Source: Lichenicoccus sp965213775
Lineage (GTDB): Bacteria; Pseudomonadota; Alphaproteobacteria; Acetobacterales; Acetobacteraceae
Assembly (NCBI GenBank): GCA_965213775.1
Contig: CBDCAC010000004.1
Coordinates: forward strand, 620,001 to 684,000
Direction: 5' to 3'
DNA length: 64,000 bases
Positions 1 through 8,378 of the stretch are shown here, one piece after another; position 1 is the stretch's first letter; every line of letters begins with the position of its first letter. The translations under genes and the position numbers were made by a program. The notes under the pieces were generated by a model that worked only from the letters and a program-made list of their open reading frames with translations, was not told the DNA's origin and ran no database searches.

Positions 1-410
1 CGGTGCGGGAAGACCGTCGCGGCTTCGCGCACCTCCATTGGAAGAATTGGGGGCCGCCGGCCTGGTTCGACGAGGCGACGTTCCAGCGAGTCGCGGCGTC
101 GTGGGATAATCCCGATTGGATGGACGTGACGCTGCACAGCTATCGCGCGCGATGGGATGTCGAGCCGCCCGACCCGCGCAGCACGTGGCTGGAGGACAAG
201 GTGAAGGCGACGCAGACCTTGTTGCTGCCTGCCATCTACGTTCAGGGCGCGGAAGACGGCGTGAACCCGCCGGCTGCGGCCATGCGCGTGCCCCAGAAGT
301 TCAGCGGCCCGTTCAGCTACGTCGAACTACCCGGGGTAGGGCATTTTCCGCAGCGTGAAGCACCAGCCGAGGTCTGCAGTCACCTGGTCAGGCTGTTCGC
401 ACAGGGGTGA
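1..410 (+). CDS. alpha/beta-hydrolase, C-terminal part (cut by window edge)
   Basis: The reading frame is open at the left edge and ends with TGA at 408-410, so only the last 135 or so residues are seen. They fit the C-terminal half of an alpha/beta-hydrolase. A strand, VQGAEDGVNPP, carries the likely catalytic acid, and GVGHFPQREAP near the end holds the usual catalytic histidine. The nucleophile elbow lies outside the window, so the substrate cannot be judged. The GTG at position 3 could be an internal codon. The next gene converges on it from the minus strand, 46 bases away. Confidence 0.75.
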   Translation, partial: VREDRRGFAHLHWKNWGPPAWFDEATFQRVAASWDNPDWMDVTLHSYRARWDVEPPDPRSTWLEDKVKATQTLLLPAIYVQGAEDGVNPPAAAMRVPQKFSGPFSYVELPGVGHFPQREAPAEVCSHLVRLFAQG

Positions 411-456
411 AGGAGCACTTCGGTATCATGGCCCGTCGCGGCCGGCCGAAGCGAGC

Positions 457-1239
457 TCAGCCCGGCCAGGAGAAGCGGATCGTATCCTCACGCAAGCCGG
501 TCAGCACGACGTCGATGCCGCCGGAGCGGATCATCCACTCCAGCCGGTGGTCACGATATTCGCGGCGACGGCCGCCTGTGCGGTAGAAATCAGCCGCCGC
601 GACCATCCGGGCGGCGGCCTGATCGAACTCGGCGAAGGTCTCCGCGACCGCCGGGCGCTTCCGCAGCCGCGCATGCCACCGCTCGAGCGGCGAGCCCTTC
701 GCGGGGCCGAGACCGTAATGGATCGACCGGTTGACCATCGGTGCTGCCGCCGCGTCCGCCCAGCCGAAGCTCGCGCCGCCGAACCAGTCCGCACTGCCCA
801 GCCGCTCGGTCAGCCATTGCTGAAGCGTTGCCGTGTCGAGGGCTGCCGCCGCCTGCAGCGTCTCCGCCGGGGATCCTTCGGCACGGCGGAACCAGAGCAA
901 CTCGCCGAAGCCCCAGTTCACCGCTTCGTATTGCGAATCGCACACCTCCTCGGTCATGCGCGCATGGGCACGCGCCAGTGGATCGGCGGGCAAGAGTCGC
1001 GGCTCCGGCCAGCGTTCCTCGATGTATTCCATGATGACGGTGGACTCGAAGATCGGCGTCTTGCCGTCGGGCAGCAGCACGGGCACCTCGGCGCGCGGAT
1101 TGGCAAGGGCGAATTCCGTATCGCGCCGACCGGTGCCGAAGCCCTCCGGCAGCATCCGCTCGAACGTGACGCCTTTTTCGCGGAGCGCGATCTTCACCTT
1201 CTGCGCGTAGGATGAGAGCGGATGGTCATACAGGATCAT
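457..1239 (-). CDS. glutathione S-transferase family protein
   Basis: The 260-residue protein has the thioredoxin-like N-terminal GST fold: it opens MILYDHPLSSYAQKVKIAL, with Ser-9/Ser-10 in the usual activating region, followed by EVPVLLPDGKTPIFESTVIMEYIEE, where the cis-Pro and the Glu-Ser pair bind glutathione. An all-helical C-terminal domain follows. The C-terminus, about 40 residues past the usual helical domain, is Arg-rich and unassigned. Its ATG overlaps the stop of the OhrR-like regulator by four bases (ATGA), so the two genes are translationally coupled. The role is probably conjugation or reduction of electrophiles or peroxide products. The substrate is unknown. Confidence 0.85.
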   Translation of the reverse strand: MILYDHPLSSYAQKVKIALREKGVTFERMLPEGFGTGRRDTEFALANPRAEVPVLLPDGKTPIFESTVIMEYIEERWPEPRLLPADPLARAHARMTEEVCDSQYEAVNWGFGELLWFRRAEGSPAETLQAAAALDTATLQQWLTERLGSADWFGGASFGWADAAAAPMVNRSIHYGLGPAKGSPLERWHARLRKRPAVAETFAEFDQAAARMVAAADFYRTGGRRREYRDHRLEWMIRSGGIDVVLTGLREDTIRFSWPG

Positions 1240-1673
1240 GGCCGTCTCTCCGTCAGCGCATGGCGCAGAGCCTTAATGTCCGCATTCAATGCGGCAAGCC
1301 ATTTTGCCGCCATGCCCGACCTCTCGATTAGCGCCTCGGCGAGGCAGCCGCACTCCTCCCGCAGCGCCGCGCCGCGCTCGGTCAGGCGCACCTGGACCTG
1401 CCGCTCGTCATTCGGATTGCGCGCGCGGGTCACCAGTCTCGCGGCCTCCAGGCGCTTCACCAACGGCGTCACCGTGCTCGATTCGAGCCCAAGCCGGGCG
1501 GCAACCGCTCCCACCGGCCGCCCATCCTGCTCCCACAGTGCCAGCAGGACGAGGTATTGCGGGTAGGTGATGCCCAGCTGGTCCAGGAGCGGCTTGTAGG
1601 TGCGGCTGACCGCCATGCTGGCAGCGTAGAGCGAGAAGCAGAGCTGGTTGTCGATCGGGGCGACGGTGGACAT
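1236..1673 (-). CDS. ohrR: MarR-family organic-hydroperoxide-sensing regulator OhrR
   Basis: A 145-residue MarR-type winged-helix repressor. The N-terminus LCFSLYAASMAVSRTYKPLL matches OhrR, where the Cys in this position is the peroxide-sensing thiol. The recognition-helix region LGLESSTVTPLVKRLEAARL and the wing RNPNDERQVQVRLT follow. Two further cysteines (EECGC, about residue 106) could supply a resolving thiol, as in two-Cys OhrR proteins. It is divergent from ohr across a 134-base gap that contains a 17-bp palindrome, and its stop overlaps the GST start. It probably represses both ohr and its own transcript, which includes the GST gene, until oxidised by organic hydroperoxide. Confidence 0.9.
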   Translation of the reverse strand: MSTVAPIDNQLCFSLYAASMAVSRTYKPLLDQLGITYPQYLVLLALWEQDGRPVGAVAARLGLESSTVTPLVKRLEAARLVTRARNPNDERQVQVRLTERGAALREECGCLAEALIERSGMAAKWLAALNADIKALRHALTERRP

Positions 1674-1766
1674 GGGCTCTCCTAGGCGACGAGCTATGTA
1701 ACAATCTATACCCTGACAACGACGATGCTGGACAACGGCGGTCGATGGGAGCAGGAGAAGCTTATT

Positions 1767-1783
1767 GCGATAACTATTATCGC
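1767..1783. promoter_or_regulatory. 17-bp palindrome, candidate OhrR operator
   Basis: A perfect inverted repeat with 7-bp arms (GCGATAA / TTATCGC) around CTA. It lies in the divergent ohrR-ohr intergenic region and ends 24 bases before the ohr start. Its position and symmetry suit an operator for the dimeric OhrR. The core differs from the TACAAT-type sites described for some OhrR proteins, so assignment to OhrR rests on position only. Confidence 0.45.
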
Positions 1784-1807
1784 GGTATCGCCAACAGGAG
1801 GTTAGCT

Positions 1808-2233
1808 ATGCCCGTCGACGTCAAGTATCGCACGACCGCATCCGCCACCGGCGGCCGCGATGGCCAAGCCCGCGCCGAGGAAGGCAGCTTCTCGGTCAAG
1901 CTCTCGACGCCCCAGGAGCTCGGTGGCGCCGGCGGCGATGGTTCGAACCCTGAGCAGCTCTTCGCTGCGGGTTACTCAGCCTGTTTCATCGGCGCGCTCA
2001 AGGTGGCCGGACAGCAGCTCAAACTCCAGGTGCCGGCCGAGACCAAGGTTACCGCCACCGTCGGCATCGGGCCGCGCTCCGAAGGCGGGTTCGGCATCAC
2101 CGCCGACCTGCGCGTCGAACTTCCGGGGATCGACCGTCCGGATGCCGAGAGGCTGGTCGCCACCGCCCACCAGATCTGCCCGTATTCCAACGCGACGCGA
2201 GGCAACGTCGACGTAGGCCTCACCCTCGCCTGA
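1808..2233 (+). CDS. ohr: organic hydroperoxide resistance protein Ohr
   Basis: A 141-residue OsmC/Ohr-family thiol peroxidase. Ohr reduces organic hydroperoxides with two cysteines; both are visible, in the contexts YSACFIGAL and HQICPYSNATRGN, the second being the family signature. The frame stays open upstream, but the ATG at 1808 is preferred because AGGAGG (1797-1802) sits at ideal distance and the protein then begins MPVDVKYRTTA, as in the family. It is divergent from ohrR and probably derepressed when OhrR is oxidised. A short stem (GAACC/GGTTC, 2250-2263) after the stop could be a weak terminator, but it has no strong T-run. Confidence 0.93.
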   Translation: MPVDVKYRTTASATGGRDGQARAEEGSFSVKLSTPQELGGAGGDGSNPEQLFAAGYSACFIGALKVAGQQLKLQVPAETKVTATVGIGPRSEGGFGITADLRVELPGIDRPDAERLVATAHQICPYSNATRGNVDVGLTLA

Positions 2234-2284
2234 ACTCGCGACACCAACTGAACCGCCCGGTTCTCATTTCCTGCTGAAGTGAGT

Positions 2285-2475
2285 CTGCGCCCTGGCCCGA
2301 TGGGCGCCGGGAGCGGTCGGATGAAGGCGCTGGAGAACCGGGAGCGGCGGCAGGCGAACGAGATCCTGCGCGAGGCATCGGCCTATCTTGCGACGGCGGA
2401 ACTCGACCACCGGTTCAGGCCATGATCGCGTTCATCGACGCGCACGGCGAGGTTCACGGTGTCGAGCCGATCGAT
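2285..2475 (+). pseudogene. remnant of an IS3-family transposase (orfA end, orfB start)
   Basis: The frame ending at 2425 reads KALENRERRQANEILREASA and then AYLATAELDHRF, the typical C-terminus of an IS3-family OrfA (leucine-zipper end). It overlaps by ATGA a second frame starting at 2422 that reads MIAFIDAHGEVHGVEPI, the typical N-terminus of OrfB (the DDE transposase). The homology stops abruptly after about 17 residues of OrfB. The upstream part of OrfA is also missing, and I see no terminal repeats. This is a decayed fragment of an insertion, not an active element. Confidence 0.75.
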
Positions 2476-2651
2476 CGCCGCTCGGGTCGAACTGCCTTCT
2501 TCAACCGGCCGCATCGACCGTCTGCGCAGGATCCTGGGGCAAAGGCGCCATCATCACGCCTTGGCTGCTCAGCCGACATGCTTCATTCAGAGAGAACGAT
2601 CCGGTGCAACCTCAAACTGCTGCAAGGGAATTTGATTTTTTATACATCTCT

Positions 2652-2669
2652 TTGTTAACATCTTGTTAA
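2652..2669 (+). repeat. direct repeat TTGTTAA x2, 11-bp period, upstream of the chemoreceptor
   Basis: Two copies of TTGTTAA (2652-2658 and 2663-2669) stand one helical turn apart in an unusually AT-rich stretch 63 bases before the chemoreceptor start. This may be a regulator site or part of the promoter. No sigma-70 or sigma-28 consensus pair could be assigned with confidence. Confidence 0.3.
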
Positions 2670-2731
2670 GGAACAGGACCTTAATCTTGCAGGACATATA
2701 ACTGCCTCCCGGCGCAATTCCGAGGTCACTT

Positions 2732-4417
2732 ATGCGATTTTCTGATGTCAGTATCGGAACTAAGATGACCCTGTCGTTCGCGGCAGTGCTGTGTATCACG
2801 CTTGCGTTCGGTTTGTTCTCCATCGAGCGGATGAGCATGATCAATGCGGCCGCCGCGGAGTTGCGAGATGACCAACTTCCCTCCACCATCGCGCTCGGTA
2901 ACCTGACCGAGGATCTGCAGGTGTTCCGTGCCACCGAGGCGCGACATATCATGTCGACCAGCGCACAGGACATAGCGGCAGAGGAAGCGACCCTGCAGAC
3001 GATAAGCCTGAAGATCAAGAGGGATCGCAGTGACTTCGAGCCGCTGATCGACCCCGGTCAGGAGCAGTCAAGGCTCAGGCAGATCGATGCAGTTTGGGGA
3101 CAATATCTCGTTCTGCACGATCAGATGGTCAGCCTGTCCGAGAAGAACGAGAATGCCAAGGCTGCTTTTCTCTACAAGGGTGATGCCGGCGCGTTGTTTC
3201 GCCAGATCAGCGTTCTGCTCAATGAAGACGTGGCGTATAACCACGAACAGGGCATCGCGGCCGGCGACCGGGGGGCACGGATATATGCCTCAACCTGGTG
3301 GATAACGATCGGGGTGCTCGGCGTCGCCTGCCTGCTCACGGCATCTCTCGGTTTCTCGTTGGTGCGCGCAGTTTCCAGACCACTGACGATCATGACCGGC
3401 AGCATGCGACGCCTGGCGGCGAAGGACATGACCGTCGAAGTTCCGGCTCGCGGCCGCAAGGACGAGATCGGAATGATGGCCGGAGCCGTCCAGGTGTTCA
3501 AGGACAACATGATCGAGAACGACCGTCTGGCAGCCGCGCAGGAGGCCGAGCGTCGGGTGAAGGAGCAGCGTGCCGCCCGGCTGGAGGCGCTCGTGGCAAA
3601 TTTCGAGCAGAAGATCAGCCAGATGGTCGCGATGCTGGCGGCTGGCTCCACCGAGATGGAAGCCACCGCCCAGGCGATGTCCTCCACGGCGACACAGACC
3701 AACGCGCAGGCTTCCACGGTTTCCTTGGCCGCGGGCGAGACGAGCCAGAGCATCCAGACCGTCGCTTCGGCCGCCGAGCAACTCTCGGCCTCCATCAACG
3801 AGATCAATCAGCAGGTCAGCCAATCCGCGCGGGTCAGCAACAAGGCCGTGTCGGACGCGAAGCGGACCGATCTCGTGGTTCAGGCCCTGGCGCAGGGCGC
3901 CCAGAAGATCGGGGAGGTGACCGGCCTGATCACGTCGATCGCGGCCCAGACCAACTTGCTCGCCCTCAACGCCACCATCGAGGCCGCGCGGGCCGGCGAT
4001 GCCGGAAAGGGATTTGCCGTCGTAGCCTCCGAGGTGAAGAACTTGGCGCAGCAGACCGCGCGCGCCACCGAGGAGATCGGATCACAGATCAGCCAGGTGC
4101 AGTTCTCGACCCAGGAAGCGGTGGAGGCGATCCGCAGCATCGCGGTGGTCATCGACGAGATCGGCATGATCACGACCACCATCGCCGCTGCTGTCGAGGA
4201 GCAGGGCACCGCGACCGCCGAGATCGCCCGCAACGTGCAGCAGACCGCTGCCAGCACGCACATCGTGACGTCGAACATCGCCGGCGTCAGCCAGGCGGCA
4301 AACGATACCGGTGCAGCGGCGAGCCAGGTGCTCAGTGCCGCCGGCGAGCTGTCTCGTCAGGCTGAGAGCCTGTCCAAGGAGGTCAGCAGCTTCGTCCGCG
4401 ACATCAAGGTCGCTTGA
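2732..4417 (+). CDS. methyl-accepting chemotaxis protein
   Basis: A 561-residue transmembrane chemoreceptor. TM1 is at about residues 10-30. A helical periplasmic sensor follows (about 31-188, with the look of a four-helix-bundle MCP domain). TM2 is at about 189-212, then a HAMP linker to about 265 containing RPLTIMTGSMRRLA. A long coiled-coil signalling domain has the conserved hairpin tip IAAQTNLLALNATIEAARAG at about 400-420, which contacts CheA and CheW. There is no CheR/CheB-binding pentapeptide at the C-terminus (it ends FVRDIKVA), so adaptation would depend on other receptors or direct binding. No che genes are nearby. The ligand cannot be inferred. Confidence 0.93.
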   Translation: MRFSDVSIGTKMTLSFAAVLCITLAFGLFSIERMSMINAAAAELRDDQLPSTIALGNLTEDLQVFRATEARHIMSTSAQDIAAEEATLQTISLKIKRDRSDFEPLIDPGQEQSRLRQIDAVWGQYLVLHDQMVSLSEKNENAKAAFLYKGDAGALFRQISVLLNEDVAYNHEQGIAAGDRGARIYASTWWITIGVLGVACLLTASLGFSLVRAVSRPLTIMTGSMRRLAAKDMTVEVPARGRKDEIGMMAGAVQVFKDNMIENDRLAAAQEAERRVKEQRAARLEALVANFEQKISQMVAMLAAGSTEMEATAQAMSSTATQTNAQASTVSLAAGETSQSIQTVASAAEQLSASINEINQQVSQSARVSNKAVSDAKRTDLVVQALAQGAQKIGEVTGLITSIAAQTNLLALNATIEAARAGDAGKGFAVVASEVKNLAQQTARATEEIGSQISQVQFSTQEAVEAIRSIAVVIDEIGMITTTIAAAVEEQGTATAEIARNVQQTAASTHIVTSNIAGVSQAANDTGAAASQVLSAAGELSRQAESLSKEVSSFVRDIKVA

Positions 4418-4770
4418 GGTCGCCGCAGCGTGCCGCGCCGCAAGCGAGAATCAGAACGGCGAGCCTCAGGCCGATCATCCGGCCAGCGCGGCCGGCGGGG
4501 TATCCACGCCATCGCCCGCCACATGAAGGCGAAGCCGTCCATCAAGCCGGTCGGCCGATGGTTATCATGACGCCGCAATAGAACTTCTCCGACCGCCGAT
4601 CAGCGACCGAGCGGGTGACGAAAGACGACCATGACCTCTTCCCGGGCGAGATCCGGGAGCCATCCAGCGCGTGTTGCCGCAATCCTCCTGAACGAGATCA
4701 ACGGCTTTCGAAGCAGCTATCGTAGGCTTGCGTCGTTGGCTATTCTCGACTTAGGGAGGAAAAGCGAGCC
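4418..4770. other. intergenic stretch with no supported gene
   Basis: About 350 bases between the chemoreceptor and the CBS protein. I find no coding frame with family resemblance, no tRNA and no clear terminator. The last 20 bases hold a strong ribosome-binding site (AGGGAGGAAA) for the CBS gene. Confidence 0.5.
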
Positions 4771-5199
4771 ATGACGATCGCATCAATTTTGCGGACGAAG
4801 AGCAAGCGGCTTATCCGGGTCGACCCAGAAACTCCGATCTCCGCGGTGACGGATATCCTGCACCGCAACATAATCGGCGCAGTGCTCGTGATGCGGGGCG
4901 ATGAGCTGCTGGGCGTGCTATCGGACCGAGGGATCGTCAGGGCGATGGCGCTGAACCCTCAAGGGGTTCGAGCCATGCCGGCCGAGCAGGCGATGAAGCC
5001 GCGAAAATTCGAGACGACGCCGTCGGCGACCCTCGAGGAAGCGCTTCGCATCATGACCGACAACAAGGTTCGCTACCTTCCCGTGTTCGAGAGCGACGCT
5101 CTTGTCGGTGTGGTCAGCATCGGCGACGTCGTGAAAGCGTTGCTGGACCGGCAGACCGCGGCGGTCGAGAGCATGACCGCCTATATCGGCCAGGTTTGA
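4771..5199 (+). CDS. two-CBS-domain protein
   Basis: A 142-residue protein made almost entirely of two CBS motifs (about residues 8-62 and 75-130), which pair into a Bateman module. Such modules bind adenine nucleotides or similar ligands and act as energy or redox sensors. The second motif includes VRYLPVFESDALVGVVSIGDVVKALL, typical of the family. There is no attached enzyme or transporter domain, and neighbours do not suggest a partner. A strong AGGGAGG ribosome-binding site precedes the ATG. Confidence 0.88.
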   Translation: MTIASILRTKSKRLIRVDPETPISAVTDILHRNIIGAVLVMRGDELLGVLSDRGIVRAMALNPQGVRAMPAEQAMKPRKFETTPSATLEEALRIMTDNKVRYLPVFESDALVGVVSIGDVVKALLDRQTAAVESMTAYIGQV

Positions 5200-5605
5200 A
5201 AAACTCATTCGAGCGCATCATGCTGTCTGCGAGCTTATCCTTGTCGCGGCAGCTCGGCTGAGCGCTTCGCACTGAAGCCTTGCGTCAAGATCGACGCGTG
5301 ATCGTGCGAGCATCGCAGCAAGCTTCCCAGGTGATCCAAGATCTTCTCTGTTTGCGTCCTCTTTCAGATGCAAACCTCTCCGTTCGATCGAGGGGCCTGC
5401 TTGATCTCATCTCCGGGAGATGATGTGGGTGCAGCGGCGTCTCCCGCAGGAAGCTGGCGCCGAACCGCCTCTGCCGCCGCGCAACGTCGCAGCGGACCGG
5501 TCGCGTCCCCTCCAGCCAACAGCACGATTCATGCTTCGGAGCCGATAGTGGCGGCCAGAGGTGCCGGACCTGATGTCGCCGCACCGCATCTGATAGAGAG
5601 AGACG
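5200..5605. other. intergenic stretch upstream of prpD, with a 15-bp palindrome
   Basis: About 400 bases with no supported gene. A perfect palindrome CATCTCC-G-GGAGATG lies at 5408-5422, about 185 bases before prpD. It may be a regulator site for the methylcitrate operon, but no regulator gene is adjacent. I see no recognisable sigma-54 (GG-N10-GC) promoter, which is used by PrpR-controlled operons in enterics. Confidence 0.4.
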
Positions 5606-7108
5606 ATGATCATCCACGATGTCCGCGTCCATCCGGAGAGCAATCGTCTGCCTCGTGAGGACCAGCTGGCATGGAAGATCGCCCAGGTGGCGGTCGATCC
5701 GGTGCCGGTCGAGGATGAGGTCATGGAGATGATCGTCAACCGGATCATCGACAACGCCTCGGTGGCGATCGCTTCCGTGAACCGCCACCCGGTCGTCACC
5801 GCGCGCGATCAGGCGCTGGCGCATCCGCGTCCCGGCGGCGCCACCGTGTTCGGGTGCGGTCCCGAGATGCGCGTGCATGCCGAGTGGGCGGCCTGGGCGA
5901 ACGGCACCGCGGTCCGCGAACTCGACTACCACGACACCTTCCTGGCGGCGGAGTACTCGCATCCGGGCGACAATATCCCGCCGATCCTGGCGGCGGCGCA
6001 GCAGACCGGCTGCGACGGCGCTGGGTTGCTGCGCGGCCTGGCCACCGGCTACGAGATCCAGGTCGACCTGGTGCGCGCGATCTGCCTGCACGAGCACAAG
6101 ATCGACCATGTGGCGCATCTCGGACCCTCGGCCGCGGCCGGGATCGGCGCGATGCTGGGCCAGCAGGCGGAGATCGTGTTTCAGGGAGTGCAGCAGGCGC
6201 TGCACGTGACGACGGCGACACGGCAGTCGCGCAAGGGCGAGATCTCGTCATGGAAGGCCTTCGCGCCGAGCCACGCCGGCAAGCTGGCGATCGAGGCGGT
6301 GGACCGGGCGATGCGCGGCGAAGGTGCGCCGAGCCCGATCTACGAAGGCGAGGACAGCGTCATCGCCTGGATGCTGGGCGGCAAGGGCGCGCGGTACAAG
6401 GTGCCGCTGCCGGCGGCGGGCGAGCCGAAGCGCGCGATCCTGGAGACCTACACCAAGGAGCACTCCGCCGAGTATCAGAGCCAGGCCCTGATCGACCTGT
6501 GCTTCCGTCTCGGCAAGCAGGTGCAGGACTGGGACCAGGTCCGGGACATCCTGATCGAGACCTCGCACCACACCCACACCGTGATCGGCACCGGCTCCAA
6601 CGATCCGCAGAAGTTCGACCCCTCAGCCTCGCGCGAGACGCTCGACCACTCGATCATGTACATCGTCGCCGTCGCCCTGCAGGACGGCGCGTGGCATCAC
6701 GTGCACTCCTACGCACCGGAGCGGGCGCAGCGCGCGGATACCGTGCGGCTGTGGTCGAAGATCCGCACCGTCGAGAGCGCGAGATGGACCGAGCGCTACC
6801 ATTCGGTCGATCCGGCGATCAAGGCGTTCGGCGGCCGGGTGATCATCACGCTGCAGGACGGGCGGTTGATCGAGGACGAGCTCGCGGTCGCCAACGCGCA
6901 TCCGCTGGGTGAGACGCCCTGGAAGCGCGAGTCCTATATCCGAAAGTTCCGCATCCTGACCGAGGGCGTGATCGAGCCGCAGGAGACAGAGCGCTTCCTG
7001 GACCTGGTCCAGCAGCTGCCGACGCTCGGCGCCGACGCGCTGCTTCGTCTCAACGTGGCGGTTCCAGCCGCGACGCTGGTTCGCGGCCGGCCCGGCCTGT
7101 TCGGCTGA
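5606..7108 (+). CDS. prpD: 2-methylcitrate dehydratase PrpD
   Basis: A 500-residue MmgE/PrpD-family protein. It dehydrates 2-methylcitrate to 2-methyl-cis-aconitate in the methylcitrate cycle. Family features include the N-terminal region VNRIIDNASVAIASVNRHPV, FGCGPEMRVHAEWAAWANGT and ELDYHDTFLAAEYSHPGDN, the long conserved core with QSRKGEISSWKAFAPSHAGK, and THTVIGTGSNDPQKFDP near residue 325-345. The length is slightly above the usual 480 or so. It heads a co-directional prpD-prpC-prpB set (55- and 39-base gaps) that is surely one operon. Confidence 0.95.
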   Translation: MIIHDVRVHPESNRLPREDQLAWKIAQVAVDPVPVEDEVMEMIVNRIIDNASVAIASVNRHPVVTARDQALAHPRPGGATVFGCGPEMRVHAEWAAWANGTAVRELDYHDTFLAAEYSHPGDNIPPILAAAQQTGCDGAGLLRGLATGYEIQVDLVRAICLHEHKIDHVAHLGPSAAAGIGAMLGQQAEIVFQGVQQALHVTTATRQSRKGEISSWKAFAPSHAGKLAIEAVDRAMRGEGAPSPIYEGEDSVIAWMLGGKGARYKVPLPAAGEPKRAILETYTKEHSAEYQSQALIDLCFRLGKQVQDWDQVRDILIETSHHTHTVIGTGSNDPQKFDPSASRETLDHSIMYIVAVALQDGAWHHVHSYAPERAQRADTVRLWSKIRTVESARWTERYHSVDPAIKAFGGRVIITLQDGRLIEDELAVANAHPLGETPWKRESYIRKFRILTEGVIEPQETERFLDLVQQLPTLGADALLRLNVAVPAATLVRGRPGLFG

Positions 7109-7163
7109 ACCGACCACGGATCGGGCAGGCGGCCGACGCGGCAGCACATGCAGGAGATGACGC

Positions 7164-8339
7164 ATGAACGAGGCAGCCAGCATCGGGACGGCGGCACCGG
7201 CTTCGTCCAAGCCGAAGAGGTCGGTGGCGCTCTCCGGCGTCGCCGCCGGCAACACCGCCCTGTGCACGGTCGGACGCACCGGCAACGACCTGCATTATCG
7301 CGGCTACGACATCATCGACATCGCCCAGGCGTGCGAGTTCGAGGAGATCGCGCACCTGCTGGTGCATGGCACCCTGCCCAACCGCGCCGAGCTCGCGGCC
7401 TACAAGGCGCGGCTGAAGCGACGTCGCGGCATCCCGGCCGCCGTACGCGAGGCGCTGGAGTCGCTGCCGGCGGCGGCGCATCCGATGGACGTGATGCGGA
7501 CCGGCGTCTCGGCGCTGGGTTGCGTGCTGCCCGAGAGGGACGATCACGGCGTCGCCGGCGCCCGCGACATCGCCGACGGGCTGCTGGCCTCGCTCGGCTC
7601 GATGCTGCTGGCCTGGTATCGCTATGCGCGACACGGCGTGCGGATCGACGTCGAGACCGACGATGACAGCATCGGCGGCCACTTCCTGCACCTGCTGCAC
7701 GGCGAGGCGCCGCGGACGAGCTGGGTGCGGGCGATGCATACTTCGCTCAACCTCTACGCCGAGCACGAGTTCAACGCCTCGACCTTCGCCGCACGGGTGA
7801 TCGCCGGCACCGGATCGGACATGTACTCGTCGATCGGCGGCGGCATCGGCGCGTTGCGCGGACCCAAGCATGGCGGCGCGAACGAGGTGGCGCTCGACAT
7901 CCAGGCCCGCTACGCGACGCCGGACGAGGCGGAAGCCGACATCCGGCGGCGGGTCGGCGCCCGCGAGGTGGTGACCGGCTTCGGCCACCCGGTCTACACC
8001 GTCTGCGACCCGCGCAACGCGGTGATCAAGGAAGTGGCGCGCGCGCTGTCGCACGAGAACGACGCCCGCACCACCCGCTTCGGCATCGCCGAGCGCATCG
8101 AGAGCGTCATGGCGGACACCAAGCGCATGTTCGCGAACCTGGACTGGTTCTCGGCGGTCTCCTACCAGCAGATGGGCATACCGACGGCGATGTTCACCCC
8201 GCTGTTCGTCATCGCGCGCACCGCGGGATGGTCCGCCCACGTGATCGAGCAGCGCATCGACGGCAAGATCATCCGCCCGTCGGCGAACTATACCGGTCCG
8301 GAGAACCTGCCCTTCGTGCCGCTCGACCGGCGCCGCTGA
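7164..8339 (+). CDS. prpC: 2-methylcitrate synthase PrpC
   Basis: A 391-residue citrate-synthase-family enzyme. It condenses propionyl-CoA with oxaloacetate to 2-methylcitrate. It has the conserved NASTFAARVIAGTGSDMYSS region, GGIGALRGPKHGGANE with the active-site His, and GFGHPVYTVCDPRN with the second catalytic His. The short length and TVGRTGNDLHYRGYDIIDIA region fit the methylcitrate synthase branch rather than the hexameric citrate synthase. Its position between prpD and prpB settles the role. Weak citrate synthase activity is common in this family. Confidence 0.95.
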   Translation: MNEAASIGTAAPASSKPKRSVALSGVAAGNTALCTVGRTGNDLHYRGYDIIDIAQACEFEEIAHLLVHGTLPNRAELAAYKARLKRRRGIPAAVREALESLPAAAHPMDVMRTGVSALGCVLPERDDHGVAGARDIADGLLASLGSMLLAWYRYARHGVRIDVETDDDSIGGHFLHLLHGEAPRTSWVRAMHTSLNLYAEHEFNASTFAARVIAGTGSDMYSSIGGGIGALRGPKHGGANEVALDIQARYATPDEAEADIRRRVGAREVVTGFGHPVYTVCDPRNAVIKEVARALSHENDARTTRFGIAERIESVMADTKRMFANLDWFSAVSYQQMGIPTAMFTPLFVIARTAGWSAHVIEQRIDGKIIRPSANYTGPENLPFVPLDRRR

Positions 8340-8378
8340 TCCGCGCCGCCCGGAACCGCCGCATCAGGAGCCCGTGCC

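Noticed and set aside
2250..2263. Intrinsic terminator after ohr
   Set aside because: A 5-bp stem without a proper T-run; too weak to list separately.
4418..4770. Possible second transposase remnant after the chemoreceptor
   Set aside because: The translated fragments show no transposase motif, unlike the remnant at 2285.
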